DNA of 10,771 nt from CAYTOJ01 sp964439415 (GTDB lineage: Bacteria; Pseudomonadota; Alphaproteobacteria; Rickettsiales; CAZAGG01). The stretch covers positions 1 to 10,771 of the forward strand of contig CAYTOJ010000065.1 of the NCBI GenBank assembly GCA_964439415.1. The letters run 5' to 3'. The first letter of the stretch is position 1; each line of letters opens with the position of its first letter. This document shows, piece after piece, positions 1 to 6,436 of the stretch. The notes beneath the pieces were generated by a model. That model did no database searches, was not told the DNA's origin, and saw only the letters and a list, made by a program, of their open reading frames with translations. A program made the translations under genes and the position numbers.

Positions 1-597
1 AATATTCCGTTTTACGGCCTTAACTGTGGCACAATCGGCTTTCTCATGAACCGCTACCGCGACGATAATCTGTTTGAGCGCATGGAAAACGCCCATGTTT
101 CAACGCTCCACCCCTTGAAGATGTATGTACGCACGGTTGAGGGTAAAAAAATCACCCGTTATGCGATCAATGAAGTATCATTATTGCGTGAGACCAGACA
201 GGCCGCGAAAATCCGCGTGATTGTGGATCATGTAATCCGCATTGATGAAATGACCTGCGATGGCATCCTGGCCTCCACCGCCGCCGGAAGTACAGCTTAT
301 AACTTTTCCGCCAACGGGCCGATTATCCCGCAAGGCTCCGACCTTTTAGCCCTTACCCCCATCAGCGTATTTCGACCCCGCCGCTGGCGCGGCGCATTGC
401 TGCCTGCAAGCTCCAGCATTTTCTTCGAGATTTTAGAGCCGGAGAAAAGGCCGGTCAGCGCAGTTGCTGATTTTCATGAAGTACGGGATGTAATTTTAGT
501 GGAAGTATGCGAGCATAAGGAAATAACTATCAGACTTCTGTTTGACCCGGAAGAATCCTTAAGCGAGCGTATGGTGCGCGAACAGTTTGTGTTCTAG
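1..597 (+). CDS. nadK: NAD kinase, 3' part (5' end outside window)
   Basis: Cytosolic enzyme that phosphorylates NAD to NADP with ATP. The reading frame is open from base 1, so the first ATG in frame (46) is internal. The 198 visible residues show GTIGFL at residues 10-15, the NE pair at 57-58, the DG plus STAAGSTAY nucleotide-binding block at 87-100, NGPI at 105-108, and the PRRWRGALLP block at 126-135. The last is typical of the short (about 255-residue) alphaproteobacterial form as I know the family. The GGDG motif, with the catalytic Asp, and roughly the first 55-60 residues would lie upstream of the window. The STAAGST variant has Ala where STPxGST-type Pro is usual. The stop is 3 bases before rlmB, suggesting co-transcription. 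The identification is secure; only the start is unseen. Confidence 0.93.
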   Translation, partial: NIPFYGLNCGTIGFLMNRYRDDNLFERMENAHVSTLHPLKMYVRTVEGKKITRYAINEVSLLRETRQAAKIRVIVDHVIRIDEMTCDGILASTAAGSTAYNFSANGPIIPQGSDLLALTPISVFRPRRWRGALLPASSSIFFEILEPEKRPVSAVADFHEVRDVILVEVCEHKEITIRLLFDPEESLSERMVREQFVF

Positions 598-600
598 ACA

Positions 601-1368
601 ATGAAAAACCGCCAGCAAAAAAACACCAGAGAATCCGGGCAGTGGATTTACGGTTTCCACCCGGTAACAATGGCTCTAAAATCCGGCCAGCGCAGGATAT
701 ACCGAATAATCGCCACCACCAATGCAGCGGCTAAATTAAAAAATGAAGTCACGCAGGCCGCTGATATGATAGAACTTGCCAGGCCGGACGATATTGCAAA
801 ACTTCTCCCCGCAGGGGCAGTGCATCAGGGCATTGCTGCCCTCGCGGATGCCGTTGCGGAGGTAGATATAAACGATTTTCTAGTCGGCATTGAATCCAGC
901 AGAAAAGCCCTGGTTGTGGCGCTGGATCAGGTGACTGACCCGCATAATGTAGGGGCGGTTATCCGAAATGCCGCCGCTTTCGGTGCTGCCGGAATTATAC
1001 TCACCATACGCCACTCCCCCGGGCAGACAGCCAGCCTGGTTAAAAGCTCCGCCGGAATGGTCGACATGCTACCGCTGGTGCGGGTTTCTAATCTGGCTAA
1101 TGCGCTGGAAAAGCTGAAAAAATCCGGTTTCTTTATTATTGGTCTGGCAGCAGACAGCAAAACTGAAATATCGGATTTTGATTTTCCTGATAAAACCGCA
1201 ATAATTCTGGGTGCTGAGGAATCAGGCATGCGCCGCCTCACCCGCGAGAACTGCGATGCATTACTTAAAATAAACATGCAGGCAGGCGTTGAAAGCCTGA
1301 ATGTTTCATCCGCCGCCGCTATTTCCCTTTATGCTGCTGCGAAAAAAATATATCCTTCCCATTCTTGA
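601..1368 (+). CDS. rlmB: TrmH/SpoU-family rRNA 2'-O-methyltransferase (RlmB type)
   Basis: SAM-dependent ribose 2'-O-methyltransferase of the SPOUT superfamily. RlmB methylates G2251 (E. coli numbering) in the peptidyl-transferase region of 23S rRNA. The 255-residue protein has the SpoU substrate-binding domain at about residues 15-85 (starting YGFHPVTMAL). The trefoil-knot catalytic domain follows, with motif 1 at 108-132 (DPHNVGAVIRNAAAFGA, with N116 and R122), a KSSAGM segment at 148-153, motif 2 at 202-210 (ILGAEESGM), and motif 3 at 226-244 (ESLNVSSAAAISLY). Length and motif order match RlmB, but related SpoU enzymes acting on tRNA cannot be excluded by sequence alone. It starts 3 bases after the nadK stop, and no Shine-Dalgarno sequence is visible before the ATG. 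An open frame on the other strand (927-1277) is a shadow. Confidence 0.9.
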   Translation: MKNRQQKNTRESGQWIYGFHPVTMALKSGQRRIYRIIATTNAAAKLKNEVTQAADMIELARPDDIAKLLPAGAVHQGIAALADAVAEVDINDFLVGIESSRKALVVALDQVTDPHNVGAVIRNAAAFGAAGIILTIRHSPGQTASLVKSSAGMVDMLPLVRVSNLANALEKLKKSGFFIIGLAADSKTEISDFDFPDKTAIILGAEESGMRRLTRENCDALLKINMQAGVESLNVSSAAAISLYAAAKKIYPSHS

Positions 1369-1427
1369 AGTTACTCATTAAGTTTTTTGGGTATTTTTAA
1401 TTCCCACAATTGAGTTTTAATAACGCT

Positions 1428-3149
1428 ATGACCAGAACCTACGGCAAATCCAACCTAGTCAGCCACCACGTCACCGAAGGAGCTGAGCGCGCCCCCCACC
1501 GCTCCTACTATTACGCTATGGGGCTTACTGAGAAGGAAATTTCCCAGCCATTAGTGGGTGTGGTTTCCACCTGGAACGAGGCTGCTCCCTGCAATATAGC
1601 ACTCAAGCGCCAGGCGGAGGTAGCCAAACAAGGGGTAATTGAAGCAGGTGGAACACCCAGGGAATTCGTCACCATTACCGTGACTGACGGCATAGCAATG
1701 GGTCACGCTGGCATGAAATCATCCCTGGTCTCGCGGGAAGTTATTGCAGATTCAGTCGAACTTACCGTGCGCGGCCATTGCTACGATGCTCTTGTAGGCC
1801 TGGCCGGGTGCGATAAAAGCCTGCCCGGCCTGATGATGGCAATGGTGCGCCTCAATGTCCCCAGCGTGTTTATGTACGGCGGCTCGATTCTACCGGGCAA
1901 ATTCAAAGGTGCGGAGGTTACCGTGCAGGATGTTTTCGAGGCCGTGGGCAAACACGCCTGCAACCAGTTTTCGCTGAATGACCTGATGGAGCTGGAGCGT
2001 GTAGCCTGCCCATCCTCAGGTTCATGCGGCGGGCAGTTCACAGCCAACACCATGGCGTGCGTAAGCGAGGCAATTGGCCTTGCATTACCATCCTCATCCG
2101 GTGCGCCAGCGCCATATGAAGAGCGGGACAGATTCGCCCACAATTCCGGCGCAGCGGTGATGCACCTGTTAAAAGAGAAAATCCGCCCGCGTGATATTGT
2201 CACCTTAAAAGCACTGGAGAATGCCGCAGCGGTAGTGGCAGCAACGGGCGGTTCCACCAATGCCGCGCTGCACCTGCCGGCAATAGCGGCTGAGGCGGGT
2301 ATTGATTTTGACCTCTTCAAAGTTGGTGAAATATTCAAGCGTACTCCATATATCGCAGACTTAAAACCAGGCGGAAAATTTGTCGCTAAAGACCTGTTCG
2401 AGGCTGGAGGCGTGGAAATGGTCATGCGCACACTGCTCGATCACGGCTTCCTGCATGGGGACTGTCTGACCGTCACGGGCAAAACAGTGGCGGAGAATCT
2501 GCGCAGCGTAAAATTCAATACAGAACAACAGGTAGTGCACCCGGCGGATAATCCCATCAGCAAAACCGGCGGCGTGGTAACACTAAGGGGAAATTTAGCA
2601 CCGGATGGGGCGATTGTGAAAGTAGCAGGCATGAAAAACCTGAAGTTCAAAGGCTCCGCCCTGGTGTTCGATTGCGAGGAAGAAGCCTTCAAAGCCGTGG
2701 AGAAACGCCAGTATAAGGAAGGCGAGATAATAGTCATCCGCTATGAAGGGCCTAAAGGGGGGCCGGGAATGCGCGAGATGCTATCCACAACCGCTGCCCT
2801 GTACGGCCAGGGCACGGGGGATAAAGTGGCACTGATTACCGATGGCCGTTTCAGTGGAGCAACACGCGGCATGTGCATAGGCCATGTGGGGCCGGAAGCG
2901 CAAGCCGGGGGGCCAATAGCCTTGATAAAGAATGGGGACATAATCACCATAGATGCTGAAAATGGCATTTTGAACGTAGAGCTGACGGATAGTGAAATGG
3001 CTGCGCGCAAAGCGCAGTGGCAAACCAGAGAGACCGATTATGCCAGTGGCGCGATATGGAAATACGCGCAAACCGTAGGTTCCGCCCGTATGGGAGCCTG
3101 CACCCACCCAGGCGCACTTAAGGAAAAACATGTATATGCGGATATATAA
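1428..3149 (+). CDS. ilvD: Dihydroxy-acid dehydratase
   Basis: Dehydrates 2,3-dihydroxy-isovalerate and 2,3-dihydroxy-3-methylvalerate to the 2-keto acids that lead to valine, leucine and isoleucine. Counting from the ATG at 1428 (573 residues), the Fe-S cysteines are C55 (EAAPCNIAL), C128 (AGCDKSLPG) and C200 (PSSGSCGGQFTANTM). Having three, spaced 73 and 72 apart, fits the oxygen-tolerant [2Fe-2S] type rather than the E. coli [4Fe-4S] type; the cluster type is inferred from family knowledge. TVTDGIAMGH near 85-94 and D129/K130 supply metal ligands. S476 in DGRFSGATRG is the expected catalytic base. A longer start at TTG 1410 adds six residues. I prefer the ATG because homologs begin about a dozen residues before the HHVTEG block. 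Neither start has a Shine-Dalgarno sequence. The gene is 59 bases after rlmB. Confidence 0.95.
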   Translation: MTRTYGKSNLVSHHVTEGAERAPHRSYYYAMGLTEKEISQPLVGVVSTWNEAAPCNIALKRQAEVAKQGVIEAGGTPREFVTITVTDGIAMGHAGMKSSLVSREVIADSVELTVRGHCYDALVGLAGCDKSLPGLMMAMVRLNVPSVFMYGGSILPGKFKGAEVTVQDVFEAVGKHACNQFSLNDLMELERVACPSSGSCGGQFTANTMACVSEAIGLALPSSSGAPAPYEERDRFAHNSGAAVMHLLKEKIRPRDIVTLKALENAAAVVAATGGSTNAALHLPAIAAEAGIDFDLFKVGEIFKRTPYIADLKPGGKFVAKDLFEAGGVEMVMRTLLDHGFLHGDCLTVTGKTVAENLRSVKFNTEQQVVHPADNPISKTGGVVTLRGNLAPDGAIVKVAGMKNLKFKGSALVFDCEEEAFKAVEKRQYKEGEIIVIRYEGPKGGPGMREMLSTTAALYGQGTGDKVALITDGRFSGATRGMCIGHVGPEAQAGGPIALIKNGDIITIDAENGILNVELTDSEMAARKAQWQTRETDYASGAIWKYAQTVGSARMGACTHPGALKEKHVYADI

Positions 3150-3171
3150 GCATTTTTTGCATGAATTTATT

Positions 3172-3200
3172 TTGACTTCAGTGACGCATGGCAATAATAA
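3172..3200 (+). promoter_or_regulatory. Candidate promoter for tRNA-Ile
   Basis: TTGACT (3172-3177) resembles a sigma-70 -35 box. It is followed 15 bases later by AATAAT (3193-3198), or 17 bases later by TAATAA (3195-3200), as -10. Transcription would start near 3205, about 27 bases before the mature tRNA. The spacing is only partly ideal, so this is tentative; the tRNA could instead be read through from ilvD. Confidence 0.35.
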
Positions 3201-3231
3201 GGCCAACTCTGATATCGTACAACATTGGTTT

Positions 3232-3308
<77 letters not shown>

Positions 3309-3473
3309 CCCTACGCCCTGCGGGCTTCGGGTGGCAGGCCACTCCTCTTGTCTCCCGCAGCCATACCTGCCGAAGCTTTAGCGTAGGTAGGTTAGCGCAG
3401 GGAGATCGTGGCCTGACGCACGGAAACGCAACTTGGGCGTAGGAGTGTAGCCCGAAGCTCGAAGAGCGTAGGG
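3309..3473 (+). other. Palindromic, probably RNA-structured element at the tRNA 3' end, leading into the GIY-YIG gene
   Basis: Non-coding stretch made of nested inverted repeats. The outer arms 3309-3331 and 3451-3473 match in 20 of 23 positions as reverse complements. Inside them CAGGCCAC (3335-3342) pairs perfectly with GTGGCCTG (3408-3415), TCTCCC (3351-3356) with GGGAGA (3400-3405), and ACCTGCC (3365-3371) with GGTAGGT (3386-3392, one G-U). Other options compete: GTGGC/GCCAC forms a tight hairpin at 3331-3342, and CACTCC (3340-3345) can pair with GGAGTG (3442-3447). A CCGAAGCT...AGCGTAGG motif appears twice in direct orientation (around 3370-3387 and 3452-3472) and once inverted at the left end. 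The right arm runs into a G-run 8-16 bases before the nuclease start. Nothing else in the window resembles it. The folding is deduced by eye; it may act as RNA, as DNA ends of a mobile unit, or both. Confidence 0.6.
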
Positions 3474-3487
3474 GGGCTGGAAAATTT

Positions 3488-3724
3488 ATGTTCTATGTTT
3501 ACTTCCTCGAGATGAGTAATGGTGCTGTGTATGTGGGATCAACACCTGACTTGAAACGTAGATTCGATTCGCATCAAAGTGGGCAGGTTATCTCCACAAG
3601 CAAATATCTTCCTGTAACGTTGAAAGCGTATGTGGCAGTCGAAACAGAAAAACGAGCGAGAGAATTGGAAAGATACTTCAAATCTGGCTCTGGTAAAGCC
3701 ATTGCGCTAAAAAGGTTTTTGTAA
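3488..3724 (+). CDS. Small GIY-YIG nuclease-domain protein
   Basis: Single-domain protein of 78 residues, the usual size for the stand-alone GIY-YIG family (COG2827-like, UPF0213-like). The GIY position is Y3-V4-Y5 (FYVYFL) and the YIG position is Y15-V16-G17. The catalytic Arg region is DLKRRFDSH with R24/R25 and H29. A likely metal-binding Glu is E61 in ELERYFKSGSG, and the protein ends KAIALKRFL. All core catalytic positions look present, so it may be an active DNA endonuclease; the substrate is unknown. There is no second DNA-binding domain, unlike homing endonucleases of this fold. The start ATG lies 14 bases after the right arm of the palindromic element, with the G-run of that arm as the only ribosome-binding candidate, so folding may control translation. 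A YciI-like remnant follows 2 bases after the stop. Confidence 0.88.
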   Translation: MFYVYFLEMSNGAVYVGSTPDLKRRFDSHQSGQVISTSKYLPVTLKAYVAVETEKRARELERYFKSGSGKAIALKRFL

Positions 3725-3726
3725 AC

Positions 3727-3839
3727 ATGCAATTTGTTATCATCGCTAGGACTATACCGACCCAGAGGCTTTATCACGCAGGTTTACTGCACGTGACGCG
3801 CATATTGCGCTGAGCGATGCAGCAAAGGCAAATCAGGAT
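3727..3839 (+). pseudogene. YciI-like protein remnant (frameshifted and truncated)
   Basis: The ATG at 3727 gives MQFVIIAR, a typical YciI-family N-terminus. At about 3747-3751 the frame must shift, as if one G were lost, to continue as DYTDPEALSRRFTARDAH (from 3750) and then IALSDAAKANQD. The conserved RxxARxxHxxL pattern of the family, including its key His, is visible in that second frame. The similarity stops after about 38 residues, where the fragment runs into the 3' end of the leftward M23 gene. The rest of the normal ~95-residue protein is missing. The reading is by eye from family memory, so moderately certain. The remnant is useful as a marker that DNA has been lost or rearranged between the GIY-YIG gene and the peptidase gene. 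Confidence 0.55.
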
Positions 3840-4801
3840 ATATCAGGAATAAACGGCAGATTCTTTTTTATGAACCGTAGCGGGTTCACCGGTTTGGAAT
3901 TTATGCGCAATGAATAATCCAGATGCGCCCCTGTAGAGCGGCCAGTACTGCCTATCTCGCCAATCTCCTGACCTGCACTAACCCTCTGGCCGCTATCAAC
4001 CAGCCATGAATTCAAGTGCCCATACAAGCTATAAGCTCCATCCGCATGAACTATCTTCACGAATTTACCCAGCCGTGGGTGGGAACCAGTGCCATCCACC
4101 ACACCATCCGCCGATGCGAGAACTTTAGAACCTTTAGGCGCGGCTATATCAATTCCCGCATGAAAGGCTTTTTTGCCGGTAAAGGGGTCATCCCGCCAGC
4201 CGAAGGGCGAACTTATGCGCATTCCCTTAACCTTGGCCACCGGCCATGCGTGTGCAATTGCTGTTGAACCATCAGCAAAGTTGCTTTCACCCGCCGGATA
4301 ATTATCGTTATCTAAAAGATCATCATCAATGTCTGCCACATCAACAGGATTTTTTATGGTAGTCTGCGCACTCATACCTGAAGCAGCACCACCCCTGGAT
4401 GACTTTATATAATCACCCAGCCTTCTGTTTTGAGGCATCTGGTAGGAGGCGGAAGAAACCTTCACATTACTCAAGGAAATAAACCTGGCAGAGCCTGAGT
4501 TGTTTACAGCTATCTTGCTTCTGTTGAGCGGAAAAAACTTACCCTCGCCAGCGTCAGCAACACCAGGAAGCAGGAATATAAACATTAAAAGAAGAAATGT
4601 AACTCCCCAGGTAGTATGCTGTCGTAAATGTACATTGCTTGTCTCCCCCACCGCAAGCGGGGGGGGATTAAGGGGGGGGAATGTGTTGGTTCTAGGATAA
4701 GAAGAAAGGTTACCCACCCTAGCCCCCTTTGCCTGCGGTGGGGGAAGCCGAGAGTTCGTGCCGATACCTGGGCAGTTACGAAGAAATAAACACTTAAGCA
4801 T
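3833..4801 (-). CDS. M23/LytM-family peptidase with in-frame element insertion in its signal peptide and an altered zinc motif
   Basis: Predicted envelope peptidoglycan hydrolase, or regulator of one. The LytM domain spans about residues 195-312 of 322. It has HAGID (H214, D218), YGHL (H262) and GRSTGAHLDYS, where H293 is kept. However, the second His of the usual HxH motif, a zinc ligand in LytM, is Asp (D295). The protein may therefore be weakly active or inactive, as in degenerate LytM activators such as EnvC or NlpD. Residues 8-70 come from a 181-bp mobile element plus its 8-bp duplication. Without them the N-terminus is MLKCLFL joined to LLMFIFLLPGVADA, a clear signal peptide. The hydrophobic stretch 66-80 and the VADA site remain, so export may survive. 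An in-frame GTG at codon 51 (4651-4649), inside the element, would give a 34-residue signal peptide. There is no Shine-Dalgarno sequence. A linker rich in S, D and N (about 85-185) precedes the domain. Its 3' end overlaps the YciI remnant. Confidence 0.85.
   Translation of the reverse strand: MLKCLFLRNCPGIGTNSRLPPPQAKGARVGNLSSYPRTNTFPPLNPPPLAVGETSNVHLRQHTTWGVTFLLLMFIFLLPGVADAGEGKFFPLNRSKIAVNNSGSARFISLSNVKVSSASYQMPQNRRLGDYIKSSRGGAASGMSAQTTIKNPVDVADIDDDLLDNDNYPAGESNFADGSTAIAHAWPVAKVKGMRISSPFGWRDDPFTGKKAFHAGIDIAAPKGSKVLASADGVVDGTGSHPRLGKFVKIVHADGAYSLYGHLNSWLVDSGQRVSAGQEIGEIGSTGRSTGAHLDYSLRINSKPVNPLRFIKKNLPFIPDIS
4591..4598. repeat. Target-site duplication, left copy (GAAGAAAT)
   Basis: Directly abuts the GTAAC end of the 181-bp element. 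It is identical to the eight bases after the other end, which proves insertion by transposition rather than chance similarity. Confidence 0.9.
4599..4779 (-). mobile_element. Complete 181-bp MITE-like element (copy 1) inside the M23 gene
   Basis: The ends are GTAACTCCCCAGGTA (4599-4613) and TACCTGGGCAGTTAC (4765-4779), a 15-bp terminal inverted repeat with one mismatch. GAAGAAAT flanks the element perfectly on both sides. Inside is a further perfect 11-bp inverted repeat (CCCCCACCGCA at 4645-4655, TGCGGTGGGGG at 4734-4744), the hairpin CCGCAAGCGG, and paired AAGGGGG/CCCCCTT tracts. It carries two runs of eight G. There is no transposase, so it must be moved in trans. GTAA ends with 8-bp duplications are, from general knowledge, the signature of IS66-family elements, so an IS66-type transposase is the best guess. 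The strand is given to match copy 2 (10664 onward), with which it aligns gap-free for 108 bases with about 15 differences. Confidence 0.9.
4780..4787. repeat. Target-site duplication, right copy (GAAGAAAT)
   Basis: Second copy of the eight-base direct repeat, directly abutting the GTTAC end of the element. Both copies lie within the coding frame of the M23 gene (minus strand ATTTCTTC), so one of them also adds codons. Confidence 0.9.
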
Positions 4802-4931
4802 AGTGTCAACTTAGCAATATCCATGCCATGAGTTACACACCAGGCTGATTAATAGGTGTAGACTGCCTGCGTGGATTCTGTAGGATTGCACCCATGATAT
4901 TTCAGCGTAAGAATGGCCTTTTAATGAATTA

Positions 4932-6401
4932 ATGATACTGTTCCGTATAACATTATTAGTTTTATTATTAGTGTCTCATACTGCTTTAGCAAATGAGTCT
5001 CCCTCCCCCTTTGCCACAAGCCAGCCTGCTACGGCCAACGCGGATAATGCCGGAACTGTTCAGCCATATAAGCCGATTGCGAATGTACAGAAAAGTCTGA
5101 AAGAAAATTTATCCAACGATTATCTGCTAGAAGATTTAGGCCGAATGGCGCTAAATAAAACCAGAGCGGTTTTTACCGGAAGTGACGCTTCTAAAACACC
5201 ACCACAGGCAGAAGCGCAACCCGCACCAACACAGGTGCAGACAAAACCGCTGGATGCTATTATCAACAAGGCAACATCCGCCTTGCAGGCACAGATTCCC
5301 ATATCCAACCCTGCACCGCCGCCATCCGCTCTCCCTGAGAACACGGCTCCACAATCACCTGATGCACAGCAGTCTGTAAAAATTGAAAACACGCAGGCCA
5401 GTACTGTGCCTGCGCTATATGAACAACTCCATAAGGAGTCGCAGTCAGTTCCCGTGGCTAAAACTATAACGAGGGAAACTCCTGAGAATCCACTAGTAAA
5501 AGAAACTGTACAAGCAGAAAAACCAGCCAGAAAGCAGACCGCTAAGGAGAGCGCGAAACGCAAAAGCAGAAAAAATAAGACTGATGCTCTGGAACAAGAG
5601 GATGCTATCCAAACTTTTACAGATGATACTAAAGGCGGCTTATCAGCGGAGAGTAAAAAAATCCTGGAACTGATTGGCGGAAATCTCAAGGCAAAACAAC
5701 CGACAGAGAATGAAGCTTCACAGAAGCTGAATATTCAACGTGACGACTTTGATAGCATGTTAAGCGGCTATGAAAATCCGGCTCGGGACAACATCGGCAT
5801 TAAAGTATCCGTCAATAAAAACGAGATGGATGTAGATAGAAAGCTCACCGCCGCATATTCCGCTTATACATCACAGCAGTTTGAAACAGCTATCGCTTTA
5901 TATAAGGATGCTTTGCGGATTGATTCGCGCAGTCAGTCCGGCTTGCTGGGGCTGGCTTCAGCCTATCAGAAATCAGGACAGAACGCCCAGGCGCGGCGCA
6001 TATACGGGCGGTTGCTGGAAATCTACCCTGGCAATCAGGATGCTATAAATAATTTTCTGGTACTGATCAGCGAGGAAGATGCCGATGCCGCTCTGGCGCA
6101 TATAGAATCACTCTCCCGCCTTGATGATTCAAGCAGCGCCCTGGCCGCGCAAATGGCTATGATCCACTATAAAAAAGGCAATATAAACGAGGCTATAAAA
6201 GCTTTAAGTAAAGCTGCAAGTTTATCACCCGATAATGTCAATTATATCTATAATCTGGCGGTATTATGGGATATAGCTGGAAACAAAAGCAAAGCCATGG
6301 AGCTATACCGCCAATTAATTGAATTATATCATCAAGGCTCCAGTATTCCAGGCAATGTTAACGATATTCAAGAAAGATTAACCTATTTAGGTTCAAATTA
6401 G
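4932..6401 (+). CDS. Secreted/periplasmic tetratricopeptide-repeat protein linked to type IV pilus genes
   Basis: Protein of 489 residues with an N-terminal signal peptide (charged R5, hydrophobic 6-15, ALA cleavage site at 18-20). A long, low-complexity Pro/Ala/Gln/Lys-rich region covers about 21-250, including a strongly basic patch near 197-217. TPR units lie at about 303-334, 335-368, 402-435 and 436-469, with a degenerate helical pair between the second and third. There is no lipobox cysteine. TPRs mediate protein contacts. Position 35 bases before pilT suggests a pilus assembly or alignment role, reminiscent of MshN- or PilW/PilF-type TPR factors, but I do not recognise a specific family. 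A two-codon frame ATG AAT TAA (4924-4932) ends on the start codon as TAATG; no Shine-Dalgarno sequence is seen. It is divergent from the M23 gene; no convincing promoter was found in 4802-4931. Confidence 0.8.
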   Translation: MILFRITLLVLLLVSHTALANESPSPFATSQPATANADNAGTVQPYKPIANVQKSLKENLSNDYLLEDLGRMALNKTRAVFTGSDASKTPPQAEAQPAPTQVQTKPLDAIINKATSALQAQIPISNPAPPPSALPENTAPQSPDAQQSVKIENTQASTVPALYEQLHKESQSVPVAKTITRETPENPLVKETVQAEKPARKQTAKESAKRKSRKNKTDALEQEDAIQTFTDDTKGGLSAESKKILELIGGNLKAKQPTENEASQKLNIQRDDFDSMLSGYENPARDNIGIKVSVNKNEMDVDRKLTAAYSAYTSQQFETAIALYKDALRIDSRSQSGLLGLASAYQKSGQNAQARRIYGRLLEIYPGNQDAINNFLVLISEEDADAALAHIESLSRLDDSSSALAAQMAMIHYKKGNINEAIKALSKAASLSPDNVNYIYNLAVLWDIAGNKSKAMELYRQLIELYHQGSSIPGNVNDIQERLTYLGSN

Positions 6402-6436
6402 GTAAGACTATTTGTAACCTTAAGTAGAGTCCGGCT

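Noticed and set aside
1781..2431. Long open frame of 216 codons on the minus strand inside ilvD
   Set aside because: It lies wholly antisense to a well-conserved enzyme, has no recognisable domain, and several similar antisense frames occur in the same gene, as expected from its codon use.
3150..3171. T-run GCATTTTTTGC after ilvD as a terminator
   Set aside because: Only three bases of possible stem around the T-run; no real hairpin.
4639..4780. Repeated C- and G-runs considered as a CRISPR or tandem repeat array
   Set aside because: There are no regularly spaced direct repeats; the pattern is a single inverted-repeat element with terminal repeats and a target duplication.
4800..4815. TTGACA on the minus strand just before the M23 start as a -35 box
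   Set aside because: It lies only two bases before the ATG, and no -10 box is found at 15-18 bases downstream, within the gene.
4585..4824. 79-codon minus-strand frame starting MDIAKLTLCLS that overlaps the M23 start
   Set aside because: It is out of frame with the peptidase and is mostly read through the mobile element; the in-frame ATG at 4801 explains the gene better.
5120..5689. Minus-strand open frame of 189 codons inside the TPR gene
   Set aside because: It mirrors the low-complexity Pro/Ala/Lys linker and gives a Cys/Ser/Gly/Val-rich composition with no domain; a shadow frame.
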